64,000 bases of DNA, taken from the NCBI RefSeq assembly GCF_004125825.1, contig NZ_QQWI01000003.1:186001-250000 (forward strand). Reading direction: 5' to 3'. Shown here in pieces: positions 16,255-24,933 of the stretch. The notes beneath the pieces were generated by a model. The model was not told where the DNA came from. It ran no database searches and worked only from the letters and a program-made list of their open reading frames with translations. This DNA is from Fusibacter sp. A1 (GTDB taxonomy: Bacteria > Bacillota > Clostridia > Peptostreptococcales > Acidaminobacteraceae). Position numbers and translations under genes: made by a program. Numbering within the stretch: the stretch's first letter is position 1; each line of letters begins with the position of its first letter.

Positions 16255-16734
16255 TTAGATCTTACCCACAGCTTCGGGATGCCCCTTTGCCGACAAGGCT
16301 TCTATCTCAAGCACCAACACGGCAGTACGCTTGGTTGCCTTATCAAGGTCTTCCTGCGCCATTCGTTCAGTGACCTTGTAGTGTTCAAGCATGGCAATCA
16401 GAAGGTCGCGTCTTTCCTGGATGTCTTCAACTAGGCTTACCTTGCCAAATGCCATGGCACTCGCATAATTGGTCGTAAGGTTTGGCAGATCCACATCACT
16501 AGCATGTACCACTGTGAAACAGGCTTTGTTTTGGTGCTTTATAGCATCTATCTTTTGCCCAAGGAGCGCGCCGTGCATGATGAGCTTGTTTTCCTTAAAG
16601 CCGTAATTGATAGGTACCCCGTAAGGTGTTCCGTCTGGCAGCACCAGCGATAAGATTCCATAGTTGTTCTTCTTCAATATGGTCGTCGCTTGTTCTTGTG
16701 TCAGCTGTCTATCGTGCCTTCGCATGTTTTTCAT
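16255..16734 (-). CDS. Pyridoxamine 5'-phosphate oxidase-like flavin protein (NimA-type)
   Basis: The 159-residue product is a split-barrel flavin-binding protein. It has the family opening MRRHDRQL, the segment LPDGTPYGVPINYGF (residues 33-47) and LIMHGALLGQKIDAI. This is the pattern of the NimA-like subgroup, which reduces nitro compounds or other small substrates. A GGAGGAG site precedes the ATG. It is separate from its neighbours. Confidence 0.85.
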   Translation of the reverse strand: MKNMRRHDRQLTQEQATTILKKNNYGILSLVLPDGTPYGVPINYGFKENKLIMHGALLGQKIDAIKHQNKACFTVVHASDVDLPNLTTNYASAMAFGKVSLVEDIQERRDLLIAMLEHYKVTERMAQEDLDKATKRTAVLVLEIEALSAKGHPEAVGKI

Positions 16735-16800
16735 CGTGGCTCCTCCGTTTTCTTTTCCCCATTATATCGCCTGATCACTGGAGTTGTAAACAGCTTCTCG

Positions 16801-18354
16801 CTACATGACACTCCTAAAAATATTGAGCATTGGTGAATAGAGCGCAATCGCATTATTGTAGACTACCGCTATGATTAGCGCACTGACAAGTGCCGTTGGC
16901 CAAGGGCCTATGGACGTCTTTGCAATTTCGAGCAGTCTCGCAACAAGTCCACCTACTACGACGCAGGCGATAAAGAGTAGGACTAGCGCGACCGGGCTAC
17001 TCATCCAGGCAGGCATTAATGGTAAGTCGCCTGCCTTTGACACGATATTTGTCATAAACAGTCCGAACAATGCACTTATAAAAATGAGGTAATAGAGAAC
17101 CAATTTGGATTTACGGTTTTTACCTTCATCCTTTTTATCAAGCTTATTTAACAGCGCCATGAGTGCTGCGCCAAGTATCAGTATTGGAACAATTGTAATC
17201 ATGCTGGACATCACCGAACTGATGACAACGACATAGGCGCTTGTCGCGTAGGTATCCTTCGTAGTTTCCTTGATCAAAAATTCTTCACGTGTTGATGTCA
17301 ATTTCAGCACTTTGCCTTCCGACTCTATCGATATCCACATCAGATCCTCATAGCCGTCTTTTTCGAATAGCATCGGTTTATTGGGGAGTGTCTTTTCACG
17401 TGTCATACGCTTACTCCAGTCAATATCGGCCTCTACATCCCACCCAAAATAGTCGAGGCCTGTACCCGTTGGAACCGGCATGATCATTGAGGAGTCATTC
17501 ATAAGTTGTCCACCAGTTATTAACCACCATTCATCCTTAATGCCTTTGACGCTTGTCTGATGGTCGTCTATACCAAGCACCGAGTAAGTGATGCGTTGTT
17601 TTTGACCTACTTTATCTTTTGCCATAAAGAGCGCCGTGTAAGAGCCATCCCTTTCTACAAAATCAACTACAGCCTGCAACTGCCTTTTTTCGGGATTCTC
17701 GATCACTGTTTCATGAACATCGCCATCTGCTAACGAGTAAGTCAAATGCTTATTTGTGAACGATCCATCACCTAGTGTGTAGACGATCGCTATTTCATCT
17801 TCAGATTCAACCGCTCTCAAATCAGTCACCTTCTCAGCAGGTGTGCGGTAGACTTCTTGACCTTCATGTAGGACGATAAGCTCTGATTCAGTGCTCATGA
17901 CAAGTGATCGTCCATCAGCTGTAAAACGCTTGATTTCCTCGCCCATCACCTTTTCACCTTTAACCGATGCCTTTTTCACATCTATCAGCAGTTGAGTGAC
18001 TGTTTCACTCCCGTACAAGTAAAGTTCCAATGTGTCCTTTTGCAAGGATCCGACTTCAAAGTTCCAAACACTTTTGACAGCATGAGCCACACTGCTGGAG
18101 CTTGTCACTTCACCTTCTGGACTGATTGACTTTAAATCGATCGCTCCGTTTGCAAGATAAACCGCTAAGTAACCCTCTTCAGCGGGCAGCACTTCAAGCG
18201 GTGTGAATGGTTTAAGGCTTTTATCAGGATAGGTCGTGACCTCTCGTGAGTATCCCCAACTACTAGATGGCGGACTGTTCAAAAATCGTGTGACATGAAC
18301 AATTGGATAAGCAAACAAGGATAATAAGATAATGACTGCCAGTATTCTTTTCAT
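16801..18354 (-). CDS. Membrane protein with large extracytoplasmic domain, unknown function
   Basis: I do not recognise this gene. The 517-residue product begins with a signal anchor (residues 4-22). About 340 residues outside the membrane follow, with repeating short beta strands and tryptophan/aspartate spacing that could form a propeller-like fold. Four or five membrane spans lie between residue 375 and the end. The start follows AGGGGGATCCAC. It stands alone. A sensor or transport role cannot be argued from sequence. Confidence 0.6.
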   Translation of the reverse strand: MKRILAVIILLSLFAYPIVHVTRFLNSPPSSSWGYSREVTTYPDKSLKPFTPLEVLPAEEGYLAVYLANGAIDLKSISPEGEVTSSSSVAHAVKSVWNFEVGSLQKDTLELYLYGSETVTQLLIDVKKASVKGEKVMGEEIKRFTADGRSLVMSTESELIVLHEGQEVYRTPAEKVTDLRAVESEDEIAIVYTLGDGSFTNKHLTYSLADGDVHETVIENPEKRQLQAVVDFVERDGSYTALFMAKDKVGQKQRITYSVLGIDDHQTSVKGIKDEWWLITGGQLMNDSSMIMPVPTGTGLDYFGWDVEADIDWSKRMTREKTLPNKPMLFEKDGYEDLMWISIESEGKVLKLTSTREEFLIKETTKDTYATSAYVVVISSVMSSMITIVPILILGAALMALLNKLDKKDEGKNRKSKLVLYYLIFISALFGLFMTNIVSKAGDLPLMPAWMSSPVALVLLFIACVVVGGLVARLLEIAKTSIGPWPTALVSALIIAVVYNNAIALYSPMLNIFRSVM

Positions 18355-18541
18355 GTGGATCCCCCTATGTCTCTCTTTTAATAGATTTTATAATGCAACT
18401 ATAGCAAAATCTGCAAACATTGCAGCAATTTTGGAATGAAACTGACTCATTGAGCATGAAAGTGTAGTTTTTTTGAGGTTCAATTAAGCCATTGTTACTC
18501 GATAAGTGAACATAATGCTTCATTTTGCATGCAATCGACAG

Positions 18542-18585
18542 TGTAACCTATGTTACAGATAATCGTTATCAATTCTGGGTATAAT
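18542..18585 (+). promoter_or_regulatory. Promoter with CRP/FNR-geometry palindrome and Fur-like box
   Basis: TATAAT (18580-18585) has no recognisable -35 partner. TGTAAC-CTAT-GTTACA (18542-18557) equals the TGTNA-N6-TNACA geometry of CRP/FNR-family sites and is centred about 42 bases before the likely start point, the class II activator position. GATAATCGTTATC (18558-18570) follows and resembles a Fur half-site pair. Confidence 0.5.
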
Positions 18586-18618
18586 GACACCATAGAAAAC
18601 AACTTGAAAGGAGAATTA

Positions 18619-18975
18619 ATGATGAAAGATCAAGATAAGAAGATGTTCAAAGAAGAAATAGGTTGGGTTCCACCAGGCGTAAAGCTAGCAGAACACTTTG
18701 GCGAAGCCTTTCAGAACAGACTTGCGGACTACCACCACGAAATATGGGGCGAGTCTGATATCCCCTTAAAGTACAGGTACCTCATGGCCCTTGCAACCGC
18801 CATCGCAACAGGACACGAAAAACGAAGCGTACTCGAATTAAGAAAAGCGATCAACGCAGGAGCGACCAAAGCCGAAGTGATCGACACCCTAAAGCAACAA
18901 GTCTGGATGTTCGGGTCACCCACATTGGTATCGATCGCTCCGCTATTTGAAATGATTGAGAAGAGTTATGAGTAA
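18619..18975 (+). CDS. Carboxymuconolactone decarboxylase/AhpD-like protein without cysteines
   Basis: The 118-residue helical product fits the CMD/AhpD fold (RYLMALATAIATGHEKR, then AINAGATKAEVIDTL). The ATG at 18619 follows AAAGGAG. The CxxC that gives AhpD its peroxidase-reductase activity is replaced by GHEKRSV, and the whole protein has no cysteine. It cannot act like AhpD; a decarboxylase-type or ligand-binding role is possible. The upstream operator suggests control by oxygen, nitrosative stress or iron, which is inference. Confidence 0.8.
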   Translation: MMKDQDKKMFKEEIGWVPPGVKLAEHFGEAFQNRLADYHHEIWGESDIPLKYRYLMALATAIATGHEKRSVLELRKAINAGATKAEVIDTLKQQVWMFGSPTLVSIAPLFEMIEKSYE

Positions 18976-18995
18976 TAAAGGGTAGTTATTTGGGA

Positions 18996-19016
18996 GGGTA
19001 GACATAAAGTCTACCC
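18996..19016 (+). repeat. REP-like palindrome with perfect 8-bp stem
   Basis: GGGTAGACATAAAGTCTACC plus C has the stem GGGTAGAC/GTCTACCC. The usual A-C mismatch is repaired by a compensating T, which supports selection for the hairpin. Confidence 0.85.
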
Positions 19017-19061
19017 GTGTTTAACATTTACCAATCGCCTCAAAAACCTACCGACCTTCAT

Positions 19062-19123
19062 AAAAGTTCTCAGTGTGGTTTTCAGAGAGTTTTTGTCTCT
19101 TTGAAACCACACTGAGAACTTTT
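19062..19123. repeat. Palindrome family B, longest copy, probable bidirectional terminator
   Basis: AAAAGTTCTCAGTGTGG and CCACACTGAGAACTTTT form the outer stem, and TTTCAGAGAG pairs with CTCTTTGAAA inside. It sits exactly between the convergent ends of the CMD-like and DUF2812 genes. Confidence 0.75.
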
Positions 19124-19737
19124 TATGCCTTTATTTGCCTATTATAATCTACTTGAATTTTATAGCTGTAGATAATGTAGATGGTGATTAGTACTGGTAG
19201 TGCGTACATGAAGATCGCTCTTAGTAGTGCGAATGGTGTTTCAAAAAGGAATGCGGACCAGAAGCTACTGCCTGTTTTGTCCCAAATTCCCGGTGTCAAG
19301 TATAATTCGCTAGGATGTAGCAGTGTCGAGATCGAAAACCAACTTTGAGTAAGTAGAACACTAAAGTTGACTAGAAGTACTGCCATGGACTGTCTTAATT
19401 GACTCCGCATCCTTTTTACCCTTGCTGCTTGTGAGGCTTCATCTGAAAAGATGTCTTCCTCGGCATTTGGATTCTCATGAATAAAATACTGAGCTCCAGA
19501 GCGCCTGCTGCCTGCGATATGCTTCCATCCAAAATCCTCGAATAGACTTACATACGCTTCAAAGTCCTCTTTTTTAGAAAAAACCCGATAGTCCATTTTA
19601 AGAGTTTCAATTTGAGTATCTTGCTTTTTAAAGGTATAACCGAATCCGATCTTATCGATCAGCCATCCGCTTTTTGCCATTTCATTGATCCATGCTTCTT
19701 CTTTCAAATTGTTGATAAAGAGTTTATATACTTTCAT
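19123..19737 (-). CDS. DUF2812 membrane protein
   Basis: The 204-residue product has an N-terminal DUF2812 region (KVYKLFINNLKEEAWINEMA) and two membrane spans near residues 118-138 and 175-197. DUF2812 genes are regularly paired with PadR regulators, as here: the start lies inside the end of the PadR gene, with a 14-base overlap. The pair probably responds to an envelope stress or drug signal; this is inferred from the pairing only. Confidence 0.8.
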   Translation of the reverse strand: MKVYKLFINNLKEEAWINEMAKSGWLIDKIGFGYTFKKQDTQIETLKMDYRVFSKKEDFEAYVSLFEDFGWKHIAGSRRSGAQYFIHENPNAEEDIFSDEASQAARVKRMRSQLRQSMAVLLVNFSVLLTQSWFSISTLLHPSELYLTPGIWDKTGSSFWSAFLFETPFALLRAIFMYALPVLITIYIIYSYKIQVDYNRQIKA

Positions 19738-20056
19738 TAGGTTTTCCTCCTAAATTTTCTTCTGAAACCTGTAGCATATGTTTCATCCGATCCATATCGA
19801 GTGAGAGTATCTCTGATCCAAGACTTGTCCGCTTATACACTTTCCTTCGTTTGTCCTCGCTTGGTGCGGGTTCGATAAACTTTAACTTCAATAGATTTTC
19901 AACTGCTCCATAAAGGGTACCAGCTGCCATTCGCACGTCACCCTTGGATAATTCCTCCACCCGCTGCATGATCAGATAGCCATGCATCGGTTCTTTCAGT
20001 GCCAACAGAATATAAAAAACGGTCTCTGTCAGTGGTAGGTTTTTATTTCGCTTCAT
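19724..20056 (-). CDS. PadR-family transcriptional regulator
   Basis: The 110-residue winged-helix protein has the PadR core (TETVFYILLALKEPMHGYLI, residues 9-28; MAAGTLYGAVENLLKLKFI) and a short C-terminal helix for dimerization. PadR proteins repress their own operon and release DNA when they bind a ligand. The upstream region has palindromes fitting autoregulation. It is translationally coupled to the DUF2812 gene. Confidence 0.9.
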   Translation of the reverse strand: MKRNKNLPLTETVFYILLALKEPMHGYLIMQRVEELSKGDVRMAAGTLYGAVENLLKLKFIEPAPSEDKRRKVYKRTSLGSEILSLDMDRMKHMLQVSEENLGGKPNESI

Positions 20057-20091
20057 TTGAACCTCCTATTACTTAGTTCAACTATGTCGTT

Positions 20092-20135
20092 CAACTGTAT
20101 AGTTGTAGTACATATAGTTCTACTGTATATGTCAA
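20092..20135 (-). promoter_or_regulatory. PadR promoter and operator region
   Basis: A TTGACA -35 box lies at 20135-20130 on the minus strand. CAACT-GTAT-AGTTG (20092-20105) is an inverted repeat, and ACATATAGTTCTACTGTATATGT next to it is a looser palindrome. The -10 box is not clear. Repeated GTAT/ATAC motifs around a promoter are typical for PadR sites. Confidence 0.45.
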
Positions 20136-20238
20136 CTGTATATTTTGTTTTTTTTGCGGTTAGTGATGGTTGGCGATAAGAAATAGTGCTTGATTGTTGG
20201 ATTTGAGATAGATGACGAAAGTAATAAATACTTGATGG

Positions 20239-20351
20239 GAGAGTAGACATAAAGCCTACCCGTACAGGTAATGGAGCATAGCCGTACAGGGCAAAATCTC
20301 TATGCATTTCACCTTACTCTTCTGTTGTAGGGGTAGGCTTCATGTCTACCC
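20239..20351. repeat. Inverted pair of REP-like palindromes
   Basis: A forward copy beginning GAGTAGACATAAAGCC (20241-20261) and a reverse copy (20331-20351) are separated by 69 bases. The gap contains a second TACAGG-type flank. The pair lies in the gap upstream of the PadR operon. Confidence 0.8.
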
Positions 20352-20410
20352 GTGTTTAGCTTGAAGGACAAATACCTTTATAAAGGGCAAGCGTGAGGCG
20401 AATACTATTT

Positions 20411-20510
20411 AAATCAAAAACCGCGTAGATATAAAGCTTCTCTTGCGGGGATCACAAGGGTGCTTTATCTCTACCCGGTTTATTAGGGGTGCTGGCATAA
20501 GGCCAGCGGT
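20411..20510. repeat. Degraded REP-like copies
   Basis: CGCGTAGATATAAAGC and GCTTTATCTCTACCCGG form a worn inverted pair. At 20490-20507, GTGCTGGCATAAGGCCAGC is a palindrome with a different stem (GCTGGC/GCCAGC) but the same CATAAGG loop. This shows that the loop is kept while stems change. Confidence 0.65.
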
Positions 20511-20527
20511 TTCTGCTTATTCAGTTA

Positions 20528-22069
20528 TTAAGATGCCTTTTCACTGTTAAGTGAGACTGTGCTTGATTTTTTCGCTACGCTTAGGTGCTTTCTATCGTAG
20601 TTGTTATAGATTGCAAATGCAGCGACTGTGAAGAACACAGGACCTGCGATACTCCAGATTGTCGATGAAAGGTTGCCTTCCATCGCTGGCTGGATGATGG
20701 TGAAGAAGTTTGCAAAACCTACGACTACCGCCACCACAGCACCGAAGATCACACCGCTGTTTACTGTCTTGAACACGACAAATGGCTTGTGGATGTCTTG
20801 CTTCTTTTTAAATCCGATGAATGCGATAGCGATAAACACATATGGTAGCGTCATTGCAACGTTGGTCATCAGTACCAGCTTATTGAAGAACTCCTTAGCC
20901 GAGTCGCCGCCGAAAGATACAAGAAGCATCATCACGATAACGATCGCACCTTGAATCCACATTGCGTTTTTAGGGATTCCGTCTTTGACTTCACCCATTT
21001 TACCAGGCCATAGCTCTTTTGGAGTTCCTTCGATCATTTGTTTGAGCGGTGCGTAAGTCAGTGTGAAGAACGCGCCAGTTAGGGCAAGCAGCATTGAGAT
21101 GCCGACGTATCTGCCCATCCAGTTGCCCATCGAAACCGCTACCGCTTCAGATACGCCAAAGGTATGACCCATCTGGTAGCCTAAGTTGTTCATGATCAGG
21201 TAGGTTACATTACCCATTGTCACATTGTCAGCCATCAACACATCTGTAAAGTTGGTGAACATGCCTACAAAGAAGATACCAAGCGCGTAGCCGACCGAAA
21301 TCACTACTGCAGAGATCGCGATTCCCTTAGGGAACGTCTTTTCAGGATTTTCAGTCTTGTCTACAAGTCCGCCTGCTACTTCTGTTCCACCGAAAGCGAA
21401 GATCGCATAAACGAGGAAGCCTAGTACGGCGAAGATGTTTTGGAACCCGCCGTTAGGCGATCCGATAAAGTCGCTTGCAGATGTGATAGGTTGAGCGAGT
21501 GTGAACCCGTTACCTACAAACACCACCAACGCTCCGACGATCAACACAACATTAAGCAGTGCGACTGCAACCCCACCTACCGAAGTGATCTTTTTGATCA
21601 TGCCGATACCGTTGGTCGAGATATAAGTGACTACTGCGATCCACGCCACACCCAATAGTCCCAGTGTTTGAGTCGACGATAGTCCAAACAGCGACCAGCC
21701 CGATGTCAAGTCCGTACCGAATACCGCTGTAGACATAACGATCCAGACCGCGGAACCGACGTTTACCATCCAGATGATATAAGACGCATACCACATGAAT
21801 GTTCCGATAAATGCGAACTTAGGCGAAATGGAACGTGACATCCACGAATAGATACCGCCCTTTTCATCCTTGAACGCCGCACCGAACTCGGCCATCATAA
21901 ATGCGAAAGGCACAAAGAAAGTGATTGCTGCAAAAACATACCAAGGAATAGCAGCATAACCCATTAAGTAAAACGAACGTGGCATGTTGGCAAAACCAAA
22001 TACCGATGTGAAGATCATAAGTACAAGTGATACCAGCGTTAATTTGCCGGCATTATTTTTTGTTGACAT
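20528..22069 (-). CDS. yjeM: APC-family amino-acid transporter, YjeM/GadC-like
   Basis: This 513-residue protein has twelve or more membrane spans. The N-terminal segment FGFANMPRSFYLMGYAAIPW resembles YjeM and the glutamate/GABA antiporter subgroup of the APC superfamily. Members exchange or import amino acids; the substrate is not predictable. An AGGAGGACAGAAT site precedes the ATG. The gene stands alone with its own promoter. The gene symbol rests on family resemblance only. Confidence 0.75.
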   Translation of the reverse strand: MSTKNNAGKLTLVSLVLMIFTSVFGFANMPRSFYLMGYAAIPWYVFAAITFFVPFAFMMAEFGAAFKDEKGGIYSWMSRSISPKFAFIGTFMWYASYIIWMVNVGSAVWIVMSTAVFGTDLTSGWSLFGLSSTQTLGLLGVAWIAVVTYISTNGIGMIKKITSVGGVAVALLNVVLIVGALVVFVGNGFTLAQPITSASDFIGSPNGGFQNIFAVLGFLVYAIFAFGGTEVAGGLVDKTENPEKTFPKGIAISAVVISVGYALGIFFVGMFTNFTDVLMADNVTMGNVTYLIMNNLGYQMGHTFGVSEAVAVSMGNWMGRYVGISMLLALTGAFFTLTYAPLKQMIEGTPKELWPGKMGEVKDGIPKNAMWIQGAIVIVMMLLVSFGGDSAKEFFNKLVLMTNVAMTLPYVFIAIAFIGFKKKQDIHKPFVVFKTVNSGVIFGAVVAVVVGFANFFTIIQPAMEGNLSSTIWSIAGPVFFTVAAFAIYNNYDRKHLSVAKKSSTVSLNSEKAS

Positions 22070-22102
22070 ATTCTGTCCTCCTAGATGTATAAATTCGATT
22101 TC

Positions 22103-22131
22103 ATTATGGCACCTAAAGGGCTATATCTCAA
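22103..22131 (-). promoter_or_regulatory. Promoter of the YjeM-like gene
   Basis: On the minus strand TTGAGA (22131-22126) and CATAAT (22108-22103) are 17 bases apart, about 34 bases before the start codon. Confidence 0.6.
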
Positions 22132-22548
22132 CGGTTTTGACGATTGAAGAAAAATTCTGATTGTCGAACATTTCAAAAAAAATCATAACTGTAACAGTTG
22201 TCATTTGTGTGTAACAAGTTTCAAAACATAGCAGTTTCAAATGGTATACATAAATACAGTTATGTGAAAAACACATTATCAGAAAACGTTTTCACAAGGT
22301 AGGTACTTCATTTGATACAAATTTGTCAAACGGATTACACCGGCTTAACAGATATATCGTTGGTATATTTGAGGGATGGAGAGGTTTTTCTTGAAAACCA
22401 CACGGAGACATGTTTTGTATAAATGCAAAACTAAGTTTTAAGAGAGGGTAGGCATAAAGCCTACCCGTACAAGACAAAACCTCTATGATTTTTAAAGCAA
22501 ATTCGTTTAGGGGGATGGCACAAGGCGCAGAGACTACGCGAGTTTTTT
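22132..22548. promoter_or_regulatory. Intergenic region with palindromes, a cre-like site and repeats
   Basis: No gene is visible here. AACTGTAACAGTT (about 22188-22200) is a 13-base palindrome. AGAAAACGTTTTCA (22281-22294) matches the catabolite-responsive element pattern in all but one position on the reverse strand, but it is more than 200 bases upstream of the YjeM-like gene. A worn family B palindrome (22375-22410), a REP-like copy and a GGCACAAGGCGCAG motif fill the rest. Confidence 0.45.
22446..22466 (+). repeat. REP-like palindrome with perfect 8-bp stem
   Basis: GGGTAGGCATAAAGCCTACC plus C pairs GGGTAGGC with GCCTACCC. The A-to-G change on the left arm restores pairing that the common form lacks. 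This is the mirror solution of the copy at 18996. Confidence 0.85.
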
Positions 22549-23895
22549 CTATGTGGTGTAGGCTTTGATTTGTTGCCAGCGGCCTTTTTTGAAGTATAGG
22601 CTGATGATTAGGGCTTCTATGACTACGGATAGGCTGATTGCGAGCCAGATGCCGCTTATGCCCATGGGGGTTTTATAGGCCAGTATGTAGGCTAGTGGCA
22701 GTTTGAGCGCGACATTTGCGACCATGCTTGCGACCATGGGTTCTCTTGTGGCTCCTGCGCCTTTGAAGATGCCTCCGAAGATCATCGGGAAGATGACAAA
22801 AATCACTCCAGGGTATACCCACCTCAGGTAGGTGACTCCGTTTAAGATGATACCGGGATCGTTTCTGAAAAACCTGAAGATGCCTTCTGCAAGCAGTAGG
22901 TAGGGGATGGCAAAGAGCAGCATGTTGATGCCTGCAACTAAAAACGATTCTTTCATCAGCCTCTTCACCGCATCGGCGTCGCCTTTTCCAAGGGATTGCC
23001 CTGTCATGATGCTGATCGACATGGATAAGCCCACAAGGATGATGAAGGTGTAGTTGAACAGCTGTCCGCCTATTCCAAACGCGGCTGTTGCCGGTGGTCC
23101 ACCGATATTGAGCACCATTCTGAACATCATCATGCCTGTGATGGGTCTTGCGACGGCTTGAAGCAGATCCCATGATCCTATTTTGAAGATATCGTAAAGC
23201 GCCTTTACCTTAAAGGTGGCACTGGTTAAAAATTCGCTGATTTTTCCGCCGTATAGCCGCTTGATAATGATCGAGTAAATGACGATGCAGGCGATCAGAT
23301 TGGCGATGACCGTTGCAAGAGCGGCGCCCATGATCCCCATATCAAAGGTGAAGATCAAGAGCGGGTCAAGTACCATGTTGAGTACATTGGCACCCCCAAA
23401 GACAATCAACGGTGTCATGGTATCTCCAAGAGCCTGAACGATACTTCTGCCGTTCGAGCTGACAAAGAAGACCACATATCCCCCAAAAAGCACATTCAGA
23501 TACGCGCTGATCAGGTTGAGCGTGACAGGGTTCGGATTGTATAAGAAAGTGATGATGCCGGTCTGATAGGTTTTAAGCACAAGTCCCAGTCCTAGTCCTA
23601 AAATGACCGACAGGATGCTGGTAAGGCTGCCGAAGGCCTTGATCGTTTGCGTGTCCTCAGCGCCTTTGGCCCTAGCGATGATCGCCATCGTCGCCGATGT
23701 GACAAGCACCGTGATTGAGATCATCGTCCAAAACGCAGATCCACCAAGGGATGCTGCGGCGGCTTCTTCTGTTCCTAGTTTTGCTACAAAGTATAAGTCG
23801 ACCATTGAAAACAATGACTGCATCAGCATGCCGATCATGATCGGCGTCGACAGTTTAAAAAGCTTGATAAAGTCCGATTTGAAAAAACGTTTCAT
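22549..23895 (-). CDS. MATE-family multidrug efflux transporter
   Basis: This 448-residue protein has twelve membrane spans. The N-terminal KLFKLSTPIMIGMLMQSLFS, with the conserved proline and M-rich segment, marks MATE (NorM/DinF) antiporters that export cationic drugs in exchange for Na+ or H+. It starts three bases after the stop of the tocopherol-cyclase-like gene, so the two are coupled. The substrate is unknown. Confidence 0.88.
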   Translation of the reverse strand: MKRFFKSDFIKLFKLSTPIMIGMLMQSLFSMVDLYFVAKLGTEEAAAASLGGSAFWTMISITVLVTSATMAIIARAKGAEDTQTIKAFGSLTSILSVILGLGLGLVLKTYQTGIITFLYNPNPVTLNLISAYLNVLFGGYVVFFVSSNGRSIVQALGDTMTPLIVFGGANVLNMVLDPLLIFTFDMGIMGAALATVIANLIACIVIYSIIIKRLYGGKISEFLTSATFKVKALYDIFKIGSWDLLQAVARPITGMMMFRMVLNIGGPPATAAFGIGGQLFNYTFIILVGLSMSISIMTGQSLGKGDADAVKRLMKESFLVAGINMLLFAIPYLLLAEGIFRFFRNDPGIILNGVTYLRWVYPGVIFVIFPMIFGGIFKGAGATREPMVASMVANVALKLPLAYILAYKTPMGISGIWLAISLSVVIEALIISLYFKKGRWQQIKAYTT

Positions 23896-23897
23896 GG

Positions 23898-24845
23898 TTA
23901 CCCCTTTAAACGGTCGATGTCGCCGCAGCGTTCGATGCCTGCATATTCCGATGTGCCCTTGTAAACGAGCTCGCTGTCTTTGTATACCTCAAGACTGACA
24001 AGACCGTTGAGGTCTTCTTTCATTTTTCTAGTCATGTTTCCTAGGCTCGGTGCGACAAGGTCGATCGGCGTCCGCTGCTGGGCGGTGATGACGATATGGT
24101 ATTTCCCTTTTGCGACTGCTAGGATGATCTTGTCGTCGTCCTCTTCAAGTGAGTAATGCGAATTCCTATAGGTTCCCAGACCGATTCGAGTCTCTCCCAG
24201 CCATACATAACCCAGGTGGCCGTTGAAGGCCTTGCCTATCCAGGGAATGTTCGCAACAGAAAACATCAGATGCACATTTTCCTCTTCAAAAGCACCGGCT
24301 TCCAACCATATCCATTCACGTGGAAAGCTCTTGCCCCAATCCTTTTCGAGATACAGCTTCGCATTTTCGAGCTTGTGGGTTTCGCCTTCTATGGTGACTG
24401 TGCCCTCTACAGAACTCGTGATAAGGTGCACGCCGTGGTAGCATTCCATAAAGGGCGCAAACCTGAAGGGACCCATGATTCCAGGGTGTGTGATGCTCAC
24501 AGGGTAGCTGACATGGTTTGAGATAGATACGTCGATGTCATAGGGAATCTTGTCATCGGCATGCAGGTCGATATGCCTGTCAGTCAGCGTGTGCTTGCCT
24601 ATCTGCAAGACCAGGGACTGCTGTGAAAAGTCGAGCTCTTCCAGAGTGTATCTAGCATATCCGCTGGTTCCTGTGATGCTGTCCGCATACTGGATAAAAC
24701 CGTGCGGATCGCCGTCTATGGCGACCCCGGCAATCAGGCAAAGGCTTAGTCCGATCGACGGATCGACCAGTTTATAATACCAACCTTCAAAGTAGGTCGT
24801 CTTTTTAAAGTTTCCTTGGAACACATGTGGTTTATATAGTTTCAT
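23898..24845 (-). CDS. Tocopherol-cyclase-like protein
   Basis: The 315-residue beta-rich product resembles the tocopherol cyclase family (KTTYFEGWYYKLVD near residue 16, EKDWGKSFP.EWIW in the second half). In plants and cyanobacteria this fold cyclizes the prenyl quinone to tocopherol. Clostridia make no tocopherol, so the bacterial relatives act on something else. The ATG at 24845 follows GGAGGGCAAG. It is coupled to the MATE gene and could modify a lipid that the MATE protein exports; that is speculation. Confidence 0.75.
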   Translation of the reverse strand: MKLYKPHVFQGNFKKTTYFEGWYYKLVDPSIGLSLCLIAGVAIDGDPHGFIQYADSITGTSGYARYTLEELDFSQQSLVLQIGKHTLTDRHIDLHADDKIPYDIDVSISNHVSYPVSITHPGIMGPFRFAPFMECYHGVHLITSSVEGTVTIEGETHKLENAKLYLEKDWGKSFPREWIWLEAGAFEEENVHLMFSVANIPWIGKAFNGHLGYVWLGETRIGLGTYRNSHYSLEEDDDKIILAVAKGKYHIVITAQQRTPIDLVAPSLGNMTRKMKEDLNGLVSLEVYKDSELVYKGTSEYAGIERCGDIDRLKG

Positions 24846-24895
24846 CTTGCCCTCCAACGCTATGTCACGAGCGGTACGTTAACTTCATTGTAACA

Positions 24896-24922
24896 AAAAA
24901 CACGCCTAAGTAGACGTGTTTT
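24896..24922 (-). terminator. Terminator of helD
   Basis: On the minus strand AACACG and CGTGTT pair around CTACTTAGG-type loop sequence and are followed by six T residues. Confidence 0.7.
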
Positions 24923-24933
24923 CTTCACACACT

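Noticed and set aside
18542..18570. Firm Fur regulation of the 18619 gene
   Set aside because: The box is only 13 bases long and covers part of a full Fur site, so I kept it as a resemblance only.
20053..20307. Minus-strand open frame upstream of PadR
   Set aside because: It consists of REP-like and PadR operator sequence without a start site.
22281..22294. Functional cre site for the YjeM-like gene
   Set aside because: It matches the pattern well but lies about 150 bases upstream of the promoter, beside repeats, so its role is doubtful.
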